A stretch of DNA of 64,000 nt from JAVSMW01 sp032027005 (GCA_032027005.1 JAVSMW010000011.1:1-64000), one strand, 5' to 3'; positions 1 to 9,338 are shown, counted from the first letter of the stretch. The notes: generated by a model from the letters alone, not told the origin. Numbers and translations: made by a program.

Positions 1-2
1 AT

Positions 3-1613
3 TTACTAAATAATCTTACCGGGTTGATGGATGACGGAGTAAAAATATTTTGCAGTATTTATGCTTTGCCGGGTAAAAACAAATCGGCGTACTACAATAT
101 ACTTGGGACTATCGTAATAAAAAACAACCCTTCAGGAAGATCGACACAAAAGGGAATATCAATTGCTCATGAATATGCGATTTTTATAGCCAATGGTCCT
201 TCAACTAAAATAGGGAGATTAGACAGGACAGAAGATCAAAATGCAAGATATGATGAAAAAGATGAAAAAGGTTATTTTGAATGGGTTAATTTTAGAAAAC
301 ATGGAGGTTTCAAAGCAGAGTCGCCTTCTATGTTTTATCCAATTTTTATTAATAACAGCACAGGAAGTATGCGAATACCTAATATGGAATGGGATGAAGA
401 AAAGAAAAAGTGGGAATTGATGGAGAATCCACAGGAAGGTGAAACGATCTCATTACCTATTGATGAAAATAATATTGAACGTCGTTGGAAGTGGGGCGTT
501 GACCGTGTTTTATCAAATCCAACTGAATTTTGTATTCGGAATGATAGGAATGGTATACCTTCTGTTTATGTAAAGGCACGTTTGAATGATGAAGGAATAC
601 TTCCCTTAACTTGGTGGGATAAAAAAGAATATTCTGCTACTGCATATGGTACAAACCTATTGAAAAATATTTTTATGGATTTGAATGTTTTTTCGTACCC
701 GAAATCTATTTTTGCAGTAATTGATTGTTTGAGAGTGTGTAATATAACTGATGATAGTGTCATTTTAGACTATTTTGCAGGCTCCGGTACTACCGGGCAC
801 GCAGTAATTGATCTAAACCGTGAGGACAAAGGAAATCGCAAATATATCCTTGTTGAAATGGGAAACTATTTTAATACTGTTACAAAGCCAAGAATTAAAA
901 AGGCTGTTTACTCGAAGGATTGGAAGGATGGCAAGCCACAAAACAAAAATACAGGAATTTCACAAATTTTCAAGTATGTCCGGCTTGAGAGCTATGAAGA
1001 CACCTTGAACAATATTGACCTTGTTCGTTCAGCAGAGCAGGAAGGCCAGTTTAGACAGAATTCCATGCTGTTTAACGAATATCTTGTCTCTTATATACTG
1101 GATATCGAAAGTAGAGGCAGCTTGCTTAGTCTTGATCGATTCAAAGCGCCGTTTGACTATAAAATGAACATAGTCGAAAACAATGAGATGAAAGAAACGA
1201 ATATTGACCTTGTAGAAACATTCAATTATTTACTCGGCCTTACCGTGCTGCGCCAAAGCGCTGTTAACCGCTTTAATGCTGCCCCTGACGATAAGGGTCA
1301 ATATGAAAATGCTGTAAAGCTCATAGCAAACAAGGAAGGTAAATATGCATTTAAGCAAACTGAAGGTATTATGCCAAATGGAGATAAAGCCCTGTTAATT
1401 TGGCGTAACCTTTCCGACGATTTAGCATCAGACAATGCTGCATTGGATGCTTTCTTTACCAAGCACTGCCTTGACCCGAAGGACAACGAATTTGACATTA
1501 TATTTGTTAATGGCGACAACAACCTTGAGAACCTTCGGCTGATTGACTGCGCTTCTTCAATATCGCCAATAATCATGTACAGCTTCTTAAGCGTCCGCCC
1601 CAACGTCGTGTGA
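3..1613 (+). CDS. Type III restriction-modification DNA methyltransferase (Mod), C-terminal part, 3' end disrupted
   Basis: The reading frame is open to the left edge, so the N-terminus lies outside the window. The visible protein has the Mod landmark RTEDQNARYDEKDEKG and the AdoMet-binding motif DYFAGSGTTGHAV followed by NRKYILVEMGNYF, as in N6-adenine (beta-class) Mod subunits. It would methylate the recognition site of a type III system. Homology to Mod runs to the family C-terminal NGDNNLENLRL (about base 1541). The last ~23 residues look unrelated, where Mod proteins normally continue with a Trp-Lys-Val-rich tail. The junction coincides with a minus-strand fragment of another protein, so the gene is probably truncated. 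No res (helicase-nuclease) gene follows. Confidence 0.75.
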   Translation, partial: LLNNLTGLMDDGVKIFCSIYALPGKNKSAYYNILGTIVIKNNPSGRSTQKGISIAHEYAIFIANGPSTKIGRLDRTEDQNARYDEKDEKGYFEWVNFRKHGGFKAESPSMFYPIFINNSTGSMRIPNMEWDEEKKKWELMENPQEGETISLPIDENNIERRWKWGVDRVLSNPTEFCIRNDRNGIPSVYVKARLNDEGILPLTWWDKKEYSATAYGTNLLKNIFMDLNVFSYPKSIFAVIDCLRVCNITDDSVILDYFAGSGTTGHAVIDLNREDKGNRKYILVEMGNYFNTVTKPRIKKAVYSKDWKDGKPQNKNTGISQIFKYVRLESYEDTLNNIDLVRSAEQEGQFRQNSMLFNEYLVSYILDIESRGSLLSLDRFKAPFDYKMNIVENNEMKETNIDLVETFNYLLGLTVLRQSAVNRFNAAPDDKGQYENAVKLIANKEGKYAFKQTEGIMPNGDKALLIWRNLSDDLASDNAALDAFFTKHCLDPKDNEFDIIFVNGDNNLENLRLIDCASSISPIIMYSFLSVRPNVV

Positions 1614-1912
1614 GCGAAAGTCGTAAGCCCAAATAGCTTTTTTGCCTTTTCAGCCGCCTTCCGTTGGGACTTGTTTCCGTCGTTGCAGTATTCATTGATG
1701 GCGTAAAGATATACTTGTATTGGGTACCACTTGCGTGGCATCAGGTACTCAGGCAGTATGACCATATGAGGCGTATCTTCGACATCGGCCAACCAGATTT
1801 CTGGTACCTGGATATCATATACCCGGTGACGATATTCGATGCTGCGGCTATGATACTTGATGATATATCCTTCCTCGAAAAAGCAGTTGCTCTTGCTTTA
1901 GAGATATGATGA
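1542..1912 (-). pseudogene. Fragment of a mobile-element-type protein (DUF6431-like), 5' and 3' incomplete
   Basis: On the minus strand the frame reads from about 1912 with the stretch EYRHRVYDIQVPEIWLADVE, then PEYLMPRKWYPIQVYLYAI and SQRKAAEKAKKLFG. I associate this pattern (a short IS-linked protein with a LP-x-(F/Y)-L-x-P core) with DUF6431-type proteins. An in-frame TGA lies just upstream of 1912, and the frame runs past 1542 into antisense of the methyltransferase, so neither end looks native. It appears to be the piece that cut off the Mod gene. The family assignment is from memory of the pattern and is weak; the chimeric structure is clearer than the name. Confidence 0.35.
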
Positions 1913-2080
1913 TGATTTTTTGATCGGAGGTGTTTTCAAGCGAGCAGGGTTGTGTTAGTATGAACATGTGGACATCCTCTTTTAGTTTCGTTTTGTTTTC
2001 GCAAATTAAACATACACTAAAATGTCTGGATGTTCCACTTTTTTTGTCAGTTTTTACAGATCAATGCCTTCGTTACATAG

Positions 2081-2175
2081 TGGCTCAATTTATGATCACA
2101 TAAAAAAAGAGCCCTTCTTCTGGCTCCATTCCACGTGATCGTTGGCTCCGCCTTTGGATCCATTTGTCGTGATCG
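2081..2175. repeat. Three ~21-bp direct repeats, IS21-family end-like
   Basis: Three related copies occur: TGGCTCAATTTATGATCACA (2081-2100), TGGCTCCATTCCACGTGATC (from 2121) and TGGATCCATTTGTCGTGATC (from 2155). Multiple short direct repeats of this kind are typical of the transposase-binding ends of IS21-family elements. No istA/istB gene is present, so this would be a solo end or remnant. The IS21 link is inference. Confidence 0.5.
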
Positions 2176-2240
2176 TTTCCAAATTTTTGCATAAACATCA
2201 AAAATACATGATGTCATCTATAAAATAGACCAAAAAATCG

Positions 2241-2265
2241 GTGCAAAAAATGCATTTTTTTGCAC
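2241..2265. terminator. A/T-rich hairpin, possible bidirectional terminator
   Basis: The arms GTGCAAAAAA and TTTTTTGCAC surround a short centre, with U-tracts possible on both strands. It lies 325 bp beyond the 3' end of the RCC1 gene. The rest of 1913-2589 holds the IS21-like repeats, this hairpin and a weaker one near 2413-2437 (AGAC-CCCCT / AGGGG-GTCT); I see no gene there. Confidence 0.35.
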
Positions 2266-2589
2266 ATTTTTGTTCCAGAACCACTATATGTTGTGGTCAA
2301 ACCGTCTTATTTTTCCTTCTGACCACATTTTGTCATCAGAACTATACTCTCAACGTGTGTTTTGGCAATAAAGTGATACTGATGCGCGGAATGTTTATTT
2401 TGCAGAAAAGTTAGACCCCCTAAAAGTGAGGGGAGTCTGGGTGAGATGACCAACTTTTCGCTCTGACAGAGCTACTCCTCATGGTTTTTGTTTAGAAGCA
2501 TATCACATCGATATTGTAACACTGTCCATCAAATCGGGTACGTGGCAAGCAAGCACAAGAGGATAAAAAACTTATTTATATCAGAAACT

Positions 2590-5181
2590 TTATTCGGTAT
2601 AAACCGCTGAAGTATCAATCCCTATGGTATTCGTTCTACCGTCCCATGTAACACCGAAGTTGATAGCTTTTCCAACATCCCTGAGTTTAAAATAATTATA
2701 CCCATTTATATTGTAAGCAGTAAGTGATACCTCTTGCCCGTTCAGAAATATTTTAGAAGTTGTAGGTTTGGCTTCTTTTGATGTTGGATTTGCTGATACC
2801 GAAAGCTCTCCTCCAGCAGAAGTATATACCTTATTGGTTGTCAGGCTTATTGCATTTTTAGTGCCGTCCCAGCCTACTTCAAACTGTTTCTCAGTTCCGT
2901 TTACAGCCATTGCCAAGTCACGCAATTTAAAATAATTGTTGCCGTTAATGTTGTACGCTTCAAATGATATTGACTTACCGTTTACCAGAATTTTCGAATT
3001 CGTTGGTAAAGCGGAAATTGCCATATTAGTTGATGACGAAAAAATTACGACTTTCATCGGTTGATTTATATTAGTTGTTAATCCATTGCCAAGTTGACCA
3101 TCTCCGAGTCTTCCCCATGACCACAAGCTGCTGTCTTCTTTAACTGCAAGACAATGGCTTTGGCCTGCGGAAACCAACTTAACTTTTTCCATAATTTTTA
3201 CAGGTTTATGTTTATCGACCGTTGTCCCATCGCCAAGTTGTCCATAGCCATTAAATCCCCACGCCCACAGGCTGCCGTCTTCTTTAATTGCATAGCCACT
3301 GGACCCCCCTGCAGAGACATCCTTTACCTTATCCATAATTTTGACCGGTTTGTGATTCTCGGATGTTGTTCCATTGCCAAGTTGGCCATAATAGTTATAC
3401 CCCCACGCCCACAGGCTGCCGTCTTCCTTTATTGCATAGCCACAAGACCCCCCTGCAGAGACATCCTTTACCTTATCCATAATTTTAACCGGTTTATTTT
3501 TATCGGATGTTGTTCCATCACCGAGCTGGCCATAATCATTTCTGCCCCATGCCCATAGGCTACCGTCTTCCTTTATTGCAAAGCTATGGATAACCCCTGC
3601 GGAAACCGCCTTCACACCATCCATAATTTTCACCGGTTCCGCTCTGTCTGTGGTCGTTCCATCACCAAGTGTACCATAGTGATTTGCTCCCCATGCCCAT
3701 AAGCTTCTATCGTTCTGGATTGCAAAGCCATAGTTATACCCTGCGGAAACCTCCTTAACATCAGCCTTAATCTTGATTGGAGTGGCATAATTTGATATAA
3801 CTGATGCACCAACATAGCGTTCCCCCCATGTCCACAGGCTGTTATCATTCTTAACTGCCAGGCTGAAGTTGCCTCCGGCAGCAAATGAAGTGACACCGTC
3901 CATGATTTTAATAAGAACCCCGCTATCTGCTCCATGTCCAAAACCCCCGCCTTCTCCGGATCCATCACCTAACTGATTGTCTTTGTTATCGCCACACGCC
4001 CATAAACTACCGTCTTTTTTAGTAATAAGACTATGGGTGCGCCCCGCACTTATTCCCTCTATATCGTCGGATATTTTTTCCGGTTTATTTATTACGATTT
4101 TCATTTTTCCAACGCCAAGTAAATTGTTATTATTGTCCCCCCATGCCCAAAGACTGCCATCTTCTTTAACTGCGAGAGTTTGATATTCTCCTGTGGAAAC
4201 TGTTACAAAACCGTCACCTACCTTAACCGGTCTGTACCTATCTTTAAAAGTTCCATCACCAAGTTGACCGGCATTGTTATATCCCCATGCCCAAAGGCTG
4301 CCGTCTTCTTTAACTGCGAAACTCTGATTATATCCTGCAAAAATGGCTTTCACTCCGTCCATAATTCTTACCGGCGTCTTCTTTCCTTCATTGGCTCCAT
4401 TGGTTCCATCACCCAGTTGGCCATAATAATTTTCGCCCCAGGACCAAAGACTTCCATCCTCCTTGATCGCAAGGCAATGACGAAGTCCTGCGGAGACGGC
4501 TTTTACCCCGTCTAATATTTTTACCGGTGTTTCCTTATGTAAACCATTAACTCCGACGCTCCACAAGCTTCCGTCCTTCTTGATGGCATAAACGGCGGAA
4601 TATCCTGAGGATACAGCCTTAACTCCTTCCATCATCTTAACAGGCGCATAACTTACTGTTCCCAGTGGCAAATTGGGGTTAAATTTGATAGGTTTGCTTT
4701 GGTCAACACCCCATACCCAAAGGCTGTCATCTCCTCTAATTGCAGCTATGTGACCTTCCGCAGCGACAGTTTTAACATCATCCATGATTTTCAACGGCGA
4801 TATTTGCCCCGTGGTAACCACTCCATTTCCGAGATCACCGGCATCACCCCAAGCCCATAATGTCCCATCTTCCTTTACTGCAAGGCTGTAACCTCCGTAT
4901 TGCGGCCAGGAATAGATACCGCCAGCAGAGATACTCCTGACCTTGTCCATAATCTTTACTGGTGTGGTTTTGTCTACCTCTGTCCCGTCGCCTAGCTGGC
5001 CCCGATTGTTCACACCCCATGCCCACAGGCTTCCGTCCTTCTTAATTACCAGATTGTGTAACGGACCAACAGCAATCGCCTTAATTCCATTTCCCTGCAT
5101 CGTATTGTCCGCAAATACAGGTATACCCTGCATGGTGAAAAGCATTACCGTCACTAATAGAAAAGACAAAACCTTTTTCAT
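2590..5181 (-). CDS. Secreted RCC1-repeat beta-propeller protein with two C-terminal stalk (copper amine oxidase N-like) domains
   Basis: The 863-aa protein starts with a clear signal peptide (MKK, hydrophobic core, cleavage near AFA/VFADN at ~25). Residues ~30-700 contain about 13-14 repeats of the RCC1 type with the signature KEDGSLWAWG-x-N-x-x-GQLGDGT, predicting one or two seven-bladed propellers outside the cell. The C-terminus carries two copies of a ~60-aa domain with AYNINGNNYFKLRDLA and WDGTKNAI, the Cu_amine_oxidN1/stalk-domain type common in Gram-positive surface proteins. The ATG is preceded by GAGAGGGG. Function is unknown; surface binding or adhesion is inference. It is a likely partner of the next gene, which shares the stalk-domain architecture. 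Confidence 0.85.
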   Translation of the reverse strand: MKKVLSFLLVTVMLFTMQGIPVFADNTMQGNGIKAIAVGPLHNLVIKKDGSLWAWGVNNRGQLGDGTEVDKTTPVKIMDKVRSISAGGIYSWPQYGGYSLAVKEDGTLWAWGDAGDLGNGVVTTGQISPLKIMDDVKTVAAEGHIAAIRGDDSLWVWGVDQSKPIKFNPNLPLGTVSYAPVKMMEGVKAVSSGYSAVYAIKKDGSLWSVGVNGLHKETPVKILDGVKAVSAGLRHCLAIKEDGSLWSWGENYYGQLGDGTNGANEGKKTPVRIMDGVKAIFAGYNQSFAVKEDGSLWAWGYNNAGQLGDGTFKDRYRPVKVGDGFVTVSTGEYQTLAVKEDGSLWAWGDNNNNLLGVGKMKIVINKPEKISDDIEGISAGRTHSLITKKDGSLWACGDNKDNQLGDGSGEGGGFGHGADSGVLIKIMDGVTSFAAGGNFSLAVKNDNSLWTWGERYVGASVISNYATPIKIKADVKEVSAGYNYGFAIQNDRSLWAWGANHYGTLGDGTTTDRAEPVKIMDGVKAVSAGVIHSFAIKEDGSLWAWGRNDYGQLGDGTTSDKNKPVKIMDKVKDVSAGGSCGYAIKEDGSLWAWGYNYYGQLGNGTTSENHKPVKIMDKVKDVSAGGSSGYAIKEDGSLWAWGFNGYGQLGDGTTVDKHKPVKIMEKVKLVSAGQSHCLAVKEDSSLWSWGRLGDGQLGNGLTTNINQPMKVVIFSSSTNMAISALPTNSKILVNGKSISFEAYNINGNNYFKLRDLAMAVNGTEKQFEVGWDGTKNAISLTTNKVYTSAGGELSVSANPTSKEAKPTTSKIFLNGQEVSLTAYNINGYNYFKLRDVGKAINFGVTWDGRTNTIGIDTSAVYTE

Positions 5182-5280
5182 GTTAAATCCCCTCTCCGTG
5201 CCAATTTAATATATCGCATTAGTAACGAATGTGATTTACTATTCGATATATGAAAAAGAAGTATCATTGTGTTTCTAATC

Positions 5281-6777
5281 CTATGGTTTACTGTCAATTA
5301 TCAATGGGAACGAAATTGAAGCTATTTTATTTAAAGCATCCCAACTAACTTCAGCTCCCAGGCTCTCGCTAATAAAACGCAAAGGAACCATGGTCCTGCC
5401 ATTGATAATTTTTGCCGGAACGTCTAATTGTTTTTTCTGGTCATTGACATACGCTTCACTGCTGCCAATACTCAACCGCACATTGGTGCCCATTAAGGAA
5501 ATTCCTACAGTTTGTGTAGTTTGGTCCCAACTTACTTCTGCCCCCATTGCCTCAGCTATAGGTCTGAATGGGATCAGCAGCCGACCATTTTGAATTACTG
5601 GAGATACATCCATTTCAAGTATGGTTCCATTAAACCTAACTATTGGGTTGTTGAAAGGTGGAATAAGATTTGATATGTTCCAAATATAAATTGTATCTGC
5701 AGTCCTATTATCTCCTCTAATTGTGGCGTAAACAGAATCGGACGAAATCAAATATTTATTATTAATGCTGATTTCAAAAACCTCTCTAAAATTAATGTCG
5801 TATAATTCTTTAAGTAATTTACCTGTTTTTATGTCCCAGATTTCATGGTATGGCATGTCTTTTTTTTCCTTGTCCCACAGCCCCTTATCAACCATTAAAT
5901 ATCTAACATCTTGACGAGTGACGAGGTATCTTTTGTCTTGAGACATAAAAAAACCATTATTCTTATATTTATCTTTGAATGTCTTATCATTTTTCCCACT
6001 AACAATATCCCATAATCGGATTGTACTATCTCCCCATGAGGTCACTACAGTTTTATTATCTGGGAGGAACTCAGCACCTTTCAATACTGCCTGACTACTC
6101 GCATTAATAATGTTTTCTATCTTGGAAATTTGCTTTCCAGTTACCAAATCATAAAGCATCAACCAAGCCTTATTTTCGATCCGCAAACCAAGGACATTTG
6201 ATTGTTCGTCTACAATAACTTCTGTATCCTCTTTTTTAATGTAGTCCCAAGGTAGCCCGACAGAGATTGATGTCTTATTTTTGTTATTTAGGTTTACAAC
6301 AACTAAATTGTAACTTTCATGACCAATTTCATTTTTATACCTGGATTGAAGGATTAATCTATAATTTGGGGTAAGCCAAAAGCCACCAATCGACTCGCCG
6401 CCAGAGTATAAGGTATTGATTTCCCCATTTTCTAGATCAAAGGCTTGTATTTTATCGTTTCCATCATTATAAACTAAATACTTTTCATCTTCACTAAATT
6501 TAACTCCTGTTACTGAAGTTTCAATGCTGGCCATTTCTATTCCGTTTTTTAGGTTTATAATCCTAATCTTGTTACCAAATTGACTGTTATAAATATTTGT
6601 GGTATCAGGACGATCAAAAAATGCAAGATAATTCCGATCCTTGCTTATTGTTACCCTGTCACCAGGAACTTGACCAAGCGAAAAGTAATGCAATTGTTTT
6701 CCTTGTTTTAAATCGAAAACATAAAGATAGCGAAAAACGTCATATCCGTCTGTGGCATAATAAAGGGTTAGGCGGAT
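5281..6777 (-). pseudogene. Beta-propeller (WD40-like) protein with C-terminal copper amine oxidase-like domain, 5'-truncated
   Basis: Residues from about 30 to 360 show repeated propeller strands (VTSWGDSTIRLWDIVSGK, HEIWDIKTGKLLKEL, DTIYIWNISN). The last ~110 residues are a stalk domain (NGRLLIPFRPIAEAMGAEVSWD, NGRTMVPLRFISESLGAEVSWD). No convincing start exists. The frame stays open upstream through protein-like sequence (LYYATDGYDVFRYLYVFDL) to a TGA at 6778-6780, at the boundary with the IS91-type element, and there is no signal peptide. I read this as a gene whose N-terminus was removed by IS insertion. A shorter product could start at the TTG at 6693. Confidence 0.7.
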
Positions 6778-6833
6778 TCACCAAATCAAAGTATTCTATA
6801 ACATCTTGAGGTATTGTCTCAGTTACTCCGCAT

Positions 6834-8060
6834 TTACGACACTGATAGATAACCCCACTGGGGCGTTTCCCCACCGAGTTTTTGTTTGATGTATTCGATC
6901 TCTTTTTCATATGCTATTTCTGCCCTCCTGGCCATTATCGCCAATAAACTACCATATTTGGGATACACTATATCATTCATTTCCATCTGATGCCCACATT
7001 TACTACAATTCAACGGATCATAGCCAAAAGTCTTCTTAATTCGGCTTCTCCAGCTTGCTCTTTTATATACTACTTGCTTGTACCTTTTCCAAACGCTCAT
7101 CACTTTTTGTACTTTTCTTTTTTTGTTTCGCGCATAGATTCCGTAGTACCTTACCATTTTAAAATGTCTCTCCGGTATGTGTCTTACTAATTTACCGATG
7201 AACTCAGATGCTGACATCTCTACCTCAATTCTTTCCTTGCTTTCATGGCTCTCATACCAAAACCTTACGTTTTCACCATCATAAGATATCAGCCTTGATT
7301 CTGCCATTGCTGGCCTTCCAGTGTATCGTCCAATGTATCGAGTCGCACCTATTGAATCCTTTAATCGGTTTTTGGCATGGACGTAAAATCCTTCTGTATT
7401 ATAACTATACATCCTATTTATCAATTCTTTGTTTTCTCTTGTTTTCTTAAGCCTTTTCTTTAATTCAAGCAACAACCCATGCTGCCAACTTTTCCGTAAC
7501 TGTTCATAAGAGAAAAACTTCATGTCTGTCCAAATGTGGTCGTTTCCAAGTCCTCCCTCAGTTACGATTAGATGAACATGCGGATTCCATTTTAGGTCTC
7601 TGCCAAATGTATGGATTACCGCTACTACTCCTGCTTCCAGTTTCCGCTTCTTCGCCCTAAGCCTCACAGATCGCAGCACAGTATTTGCCGCACAGTCAGA
7701 TAACACCTTAAGAAGTTTTCTGTCCCTCAGAAATATTTGTCTCAGTTCTTCCGGTATCGTAAACACCATATGACGATGACCAACATTCAATAACTGTGTG
7801 CATAATTCCCCAACCCATTCGTCTATATATACCTTACCGCAAGATGTACAAAACCTACTCTTGCATGTAAATGCAACTTTTTTCCGTTCCCCGCAATGAG
7901 GACAAAGATACTCCATAAAGCCATTACTGATTTCCTTGCACTTAAGCATTTTTTCAACTTCTTTTTCAACTACTGGTCTAATTTTATTCTCGGATTTGAA
8001 TGGCTCCCATTGTTCACTAAATATTTGTTTGAATGTTATCCTCTTTTCAACCGTTCTCAT
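6834..8060 (-). CDS. IS91-family (Y2/HUH) transposase
   Basis: The 408-aa protein has an N-terminal zinc ribbon (CPHCGERK...CTSCGKVYIDEW), the HUH metal-binding motif in WNPHVHLIVTEGG (residues ~158-170), a C-terminal basic region with HIPERHFKMVRYYGIYA holding paired tyrosines, and a second Cys-pair (CSKCGH). This is the layout of rolling-circle IS91/IS801/ISCR transposases. The protein appears full length. Rolling-circle elements of this type can carry neighbouring DNA by one-ended transposition, which may explain the broken genes on both sides. Confidence 0.85.
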   Translation of the reverse strand: MRTVEKRITFKQIFSEQWEPFKSENKIRPVVEKEVEKMLKCKEISNGFMEYLCPHCGERKKVAFTCKSRFCTSCGKVYIDEWVGELCTQLLNVGHRHMVFTIPEELRQIFLRDRKLLKVLSDCAANTVLRSVRLRAKKRKLEAGVVAVIHTFGRDLKWNPHVHLIVTEGGLGNDHIWTDMKFFSYEQLRKSWQHGLLLELKKRLKKTRENKELINRMYSYNTEGFYVHAKNRLKDSIGATRYIGRYTGRPAMAESRLISYDGENVRFWYESHESKERIEVEMSASEFIGKLVRHIPERHFKMVRYYGIYARNKKRKVQKVMSVWKRYKQVVYKRASWRSRIKKTFGYDPLNCSKCGHQMEMNDIVYPKYGSLLAIMARRAEIAYEKEIEYIKQKLGGETPQWGYLSVS

Positions 8061-8118
8061 AGTATTAATATCGTTATTTAAGGCATTTTTCTATAGGTTA
8101 AATATTAATATTAAAAGA

Positions 8119-8138
8119 CGTGACCGTTAACGGTCACG
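8119..8138. repeat. 20-bp perfect palindrome upstream of the IS91 transposase
   Basis: CGTGACCGTTAACGGTCACG is perfectly self-complementary. It lies ~60 bp upstream of the transposase start. It could be the terminal hairpin (ter) of the IS91 element or an operator. No poly-T run follows, so a terminator is less likely. Confidence 0.6.
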
Positions 8139-8200
8139 CTTCGCTCTAAGGTTTTCCACAAATGCAAATTCTATAAATTCCTAGGCAATAAAAAAAATGC

Positions 8201-8218
8201 AGCTGCCTGATTGCAGCC
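8201..8218 (-). terminator. Rho-independent terminator of the catabolic island
   Basis: On the minus strand a GGCTGC/GCAGCT stem (one G-U pair, loop AATCAG plus C) is followed by TGCATTTTTTT. It sits 73 bp after the ubiX remnant stop and would end transcription of the enoyl-CoA hydratase/thiolase end of the island. Confidence 0.6.
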
Positions 8219-8290
8219 ACATCTTTTTCTTTTTCGAGAAGTTATTTAGCCACCTGCGCCTGTATCAAGATTGTTCAACAATGCGCGCAG

Positions 8291-8530
8291 TTAAAGTTTA
8301 GCTTCCCCACCGTCCCAGCGTTTAAAAAGCTGGTGCTCGATATTTAATTGGTCCAGGGTCTTGCCAACAGTCTGGTTGACAATATCATCAATAGACCGGG
8401 GCATATGGTAAAATGCCGGCATAGGCGGGAGTACGACGGCACCAATTTCCGCCACAGCCATGAGGAGTTTAAGATGTCCGGTATGCGTGCTTCTGTTTTT
8501 CACTAAGTGTGTTGCATTTAATATTGCAAT
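8291..8530 (-). pseudogene. ubiX: ubiX (flavin prenyltransferase) remnant, C-terminal third only
   Basis: The frame encodes HLVKNRSTHTGHLKLLM, then EIGAVVLPPMPAFYHMP and IDDIVNQTVGKTLDQL. These are the characteristic last ~70 residues of UbiX/Pad1 (normal length ~190 aa), the enzyme that prenylates FMN to make the UbiD cofactor. In-frame sequence stops at a TAA at 8531-8533, directly after the enoyl-CoA hydratase gene, so the N-terminal two thirds with the FMN site are missing. The remnant ends with a normal stop and terminator. Its presence shows a full ubiX once lay in this cluster; the two UbiD proteins here must now use UbiX made elsewhere in the genome. Confidence 0.8.
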
Positions 8531-8542
8531 TTAGGACCATAT

Positions 8543-9322
8543 TTATTTACCAGTAAAGTTAGGCTTTCGCTTCTCTAAAAATGCGCCGATACCTTCTTTG
8601 CGGTCATCACTGGCAAAGACGATGGCAAAATTTTGAATTTCCACGTTTAAGGCAGAAGTTATATCCAGGTTTATCCCGGTGTTGACGGCTGTCTTGAGCA
8701 TTCTCATAGCTACCGCAGGTTTGGAAGCTAGCTTCTTAGCTAGTTTCTGAGCTTCTTCAAGGAGGGAATCCGCCGGTACTACTTTGTTGACCAGGCCAAT
8801 TTTTTCTGCCTCAGCGGCATCGAAGACTTCCCCCAGGAAAAGTATTTCCTTGGCTTTAGCAGTACCCACCAGCCGTGGCAAGCGCTGGGTGCCGCCGCCA
8901 CCCGGGATAATGCCCAGGTTAACTTCCGGCTGGCCAAATTTAGCGTTATCGGCTGCCAGGCGGAAGTCACAACACATAGCAAGTTCGCTGCCACCGCCCA
9001 AAGCCATACCTTTGATAGCAGCAATAACCGGTTTGCCTAAATTTTCGATTTTCTGAAAAGCTATTAAAGAAGCCTGGCAAAAGTCGTATACCTCTACCGG
9101 GGTCAGCTGCGCCATTTCGGAAACGTCCGCACCGGCTGCAAAGGCTTTATCTCCCGCCCCAGTAAGGATAACAGCCTTCACGGAAGCATCGGCCTGTAGT
9201 TCATCTGCGGCCTGGCTCAGCTCTCGAAATACCTGGCTGTTCAGGGGGTTAAGAGGGGGACGATTTAGGGTGATGGTAGCAACTCCATTTTCTTTTTGCA
9301 ATTGAATTACTTCATAAGCCAT
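8543..9322 (-). CDS. Enoyl-CoA hydratase/isomerase (crotonase)
   Basis: The 259-aa crotonase begins MAYEVIQLQKENGVATITLN. The start is chosen at the ATG at 9322, which has AGAGGAG 9 bases upstream; a longer frame upstream has no site. Motifs are GAGDKAFAAGADVSEM (oxyanion hole), GMALGGGSELAMCCDFRLAA (second oxyanion hole, first catalytic Glu region) and QPEVNLGIIPGGGGTQRL (second Glu). It hydrates trans-2-enoyl-CoA in beta-oxidation. It lies 16 bp after the thiolase, with 3-hydroxyacyl-CoA dehydrogenase upstream, so the three form a complete lower beta-oxidation set. Confidence 0.9.
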   Translation of the reverse strand: MAYEVIQLQKENGVATITLNRPPLNPLNSQVFRELSQAADELQADASVKAVILTGAGDKAFAAGADVSEMAQLTPVEVYDFCQASLIAFQKIENLGKPVIAAIKGMALGGGSELAMCCDFRLAADNAKFGQPEVNLGIIPGGGGTQRLPRLVGTAKAKEILFLGEVFDAAEAEKIGLVNKVVPADSLLEEAQKLAKKLASKPAVAMRMLKTAVNTGINLDITSALNVEIQNFAIVFASDDRKEGIGAFLEKRKPNFTGK

Positions 9323-9338
9323 GTGACTGTTCTCCTCT

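Larger units (their letters stand above)
6781..8190 (-). mobile_element. IS91-family insertion element (approximate limits)
   Basis: The element has one transposase gene, a ~50-bp stretch after its stop (oriIS side) that abuts the truncated beta-propeller gene, and an upstream segment with a 20-bp perfect palindrome (terIS side). IS91-type elements lack terminal inverted repeats, so exact ends cannot be fixed by eye. The left limit is placed at the point where coding homology of the broken gene stops. Confidence 0.55.

Noticed and set aside
3154..4515. Several open frames on the plus strand across the RCC1 gene
   Set aside because: They are antisense shadows of the RCC1 repeats: their Cys/Ile-rich repetitive protein mirrors the repeat unit, and they have no ribosome sites.
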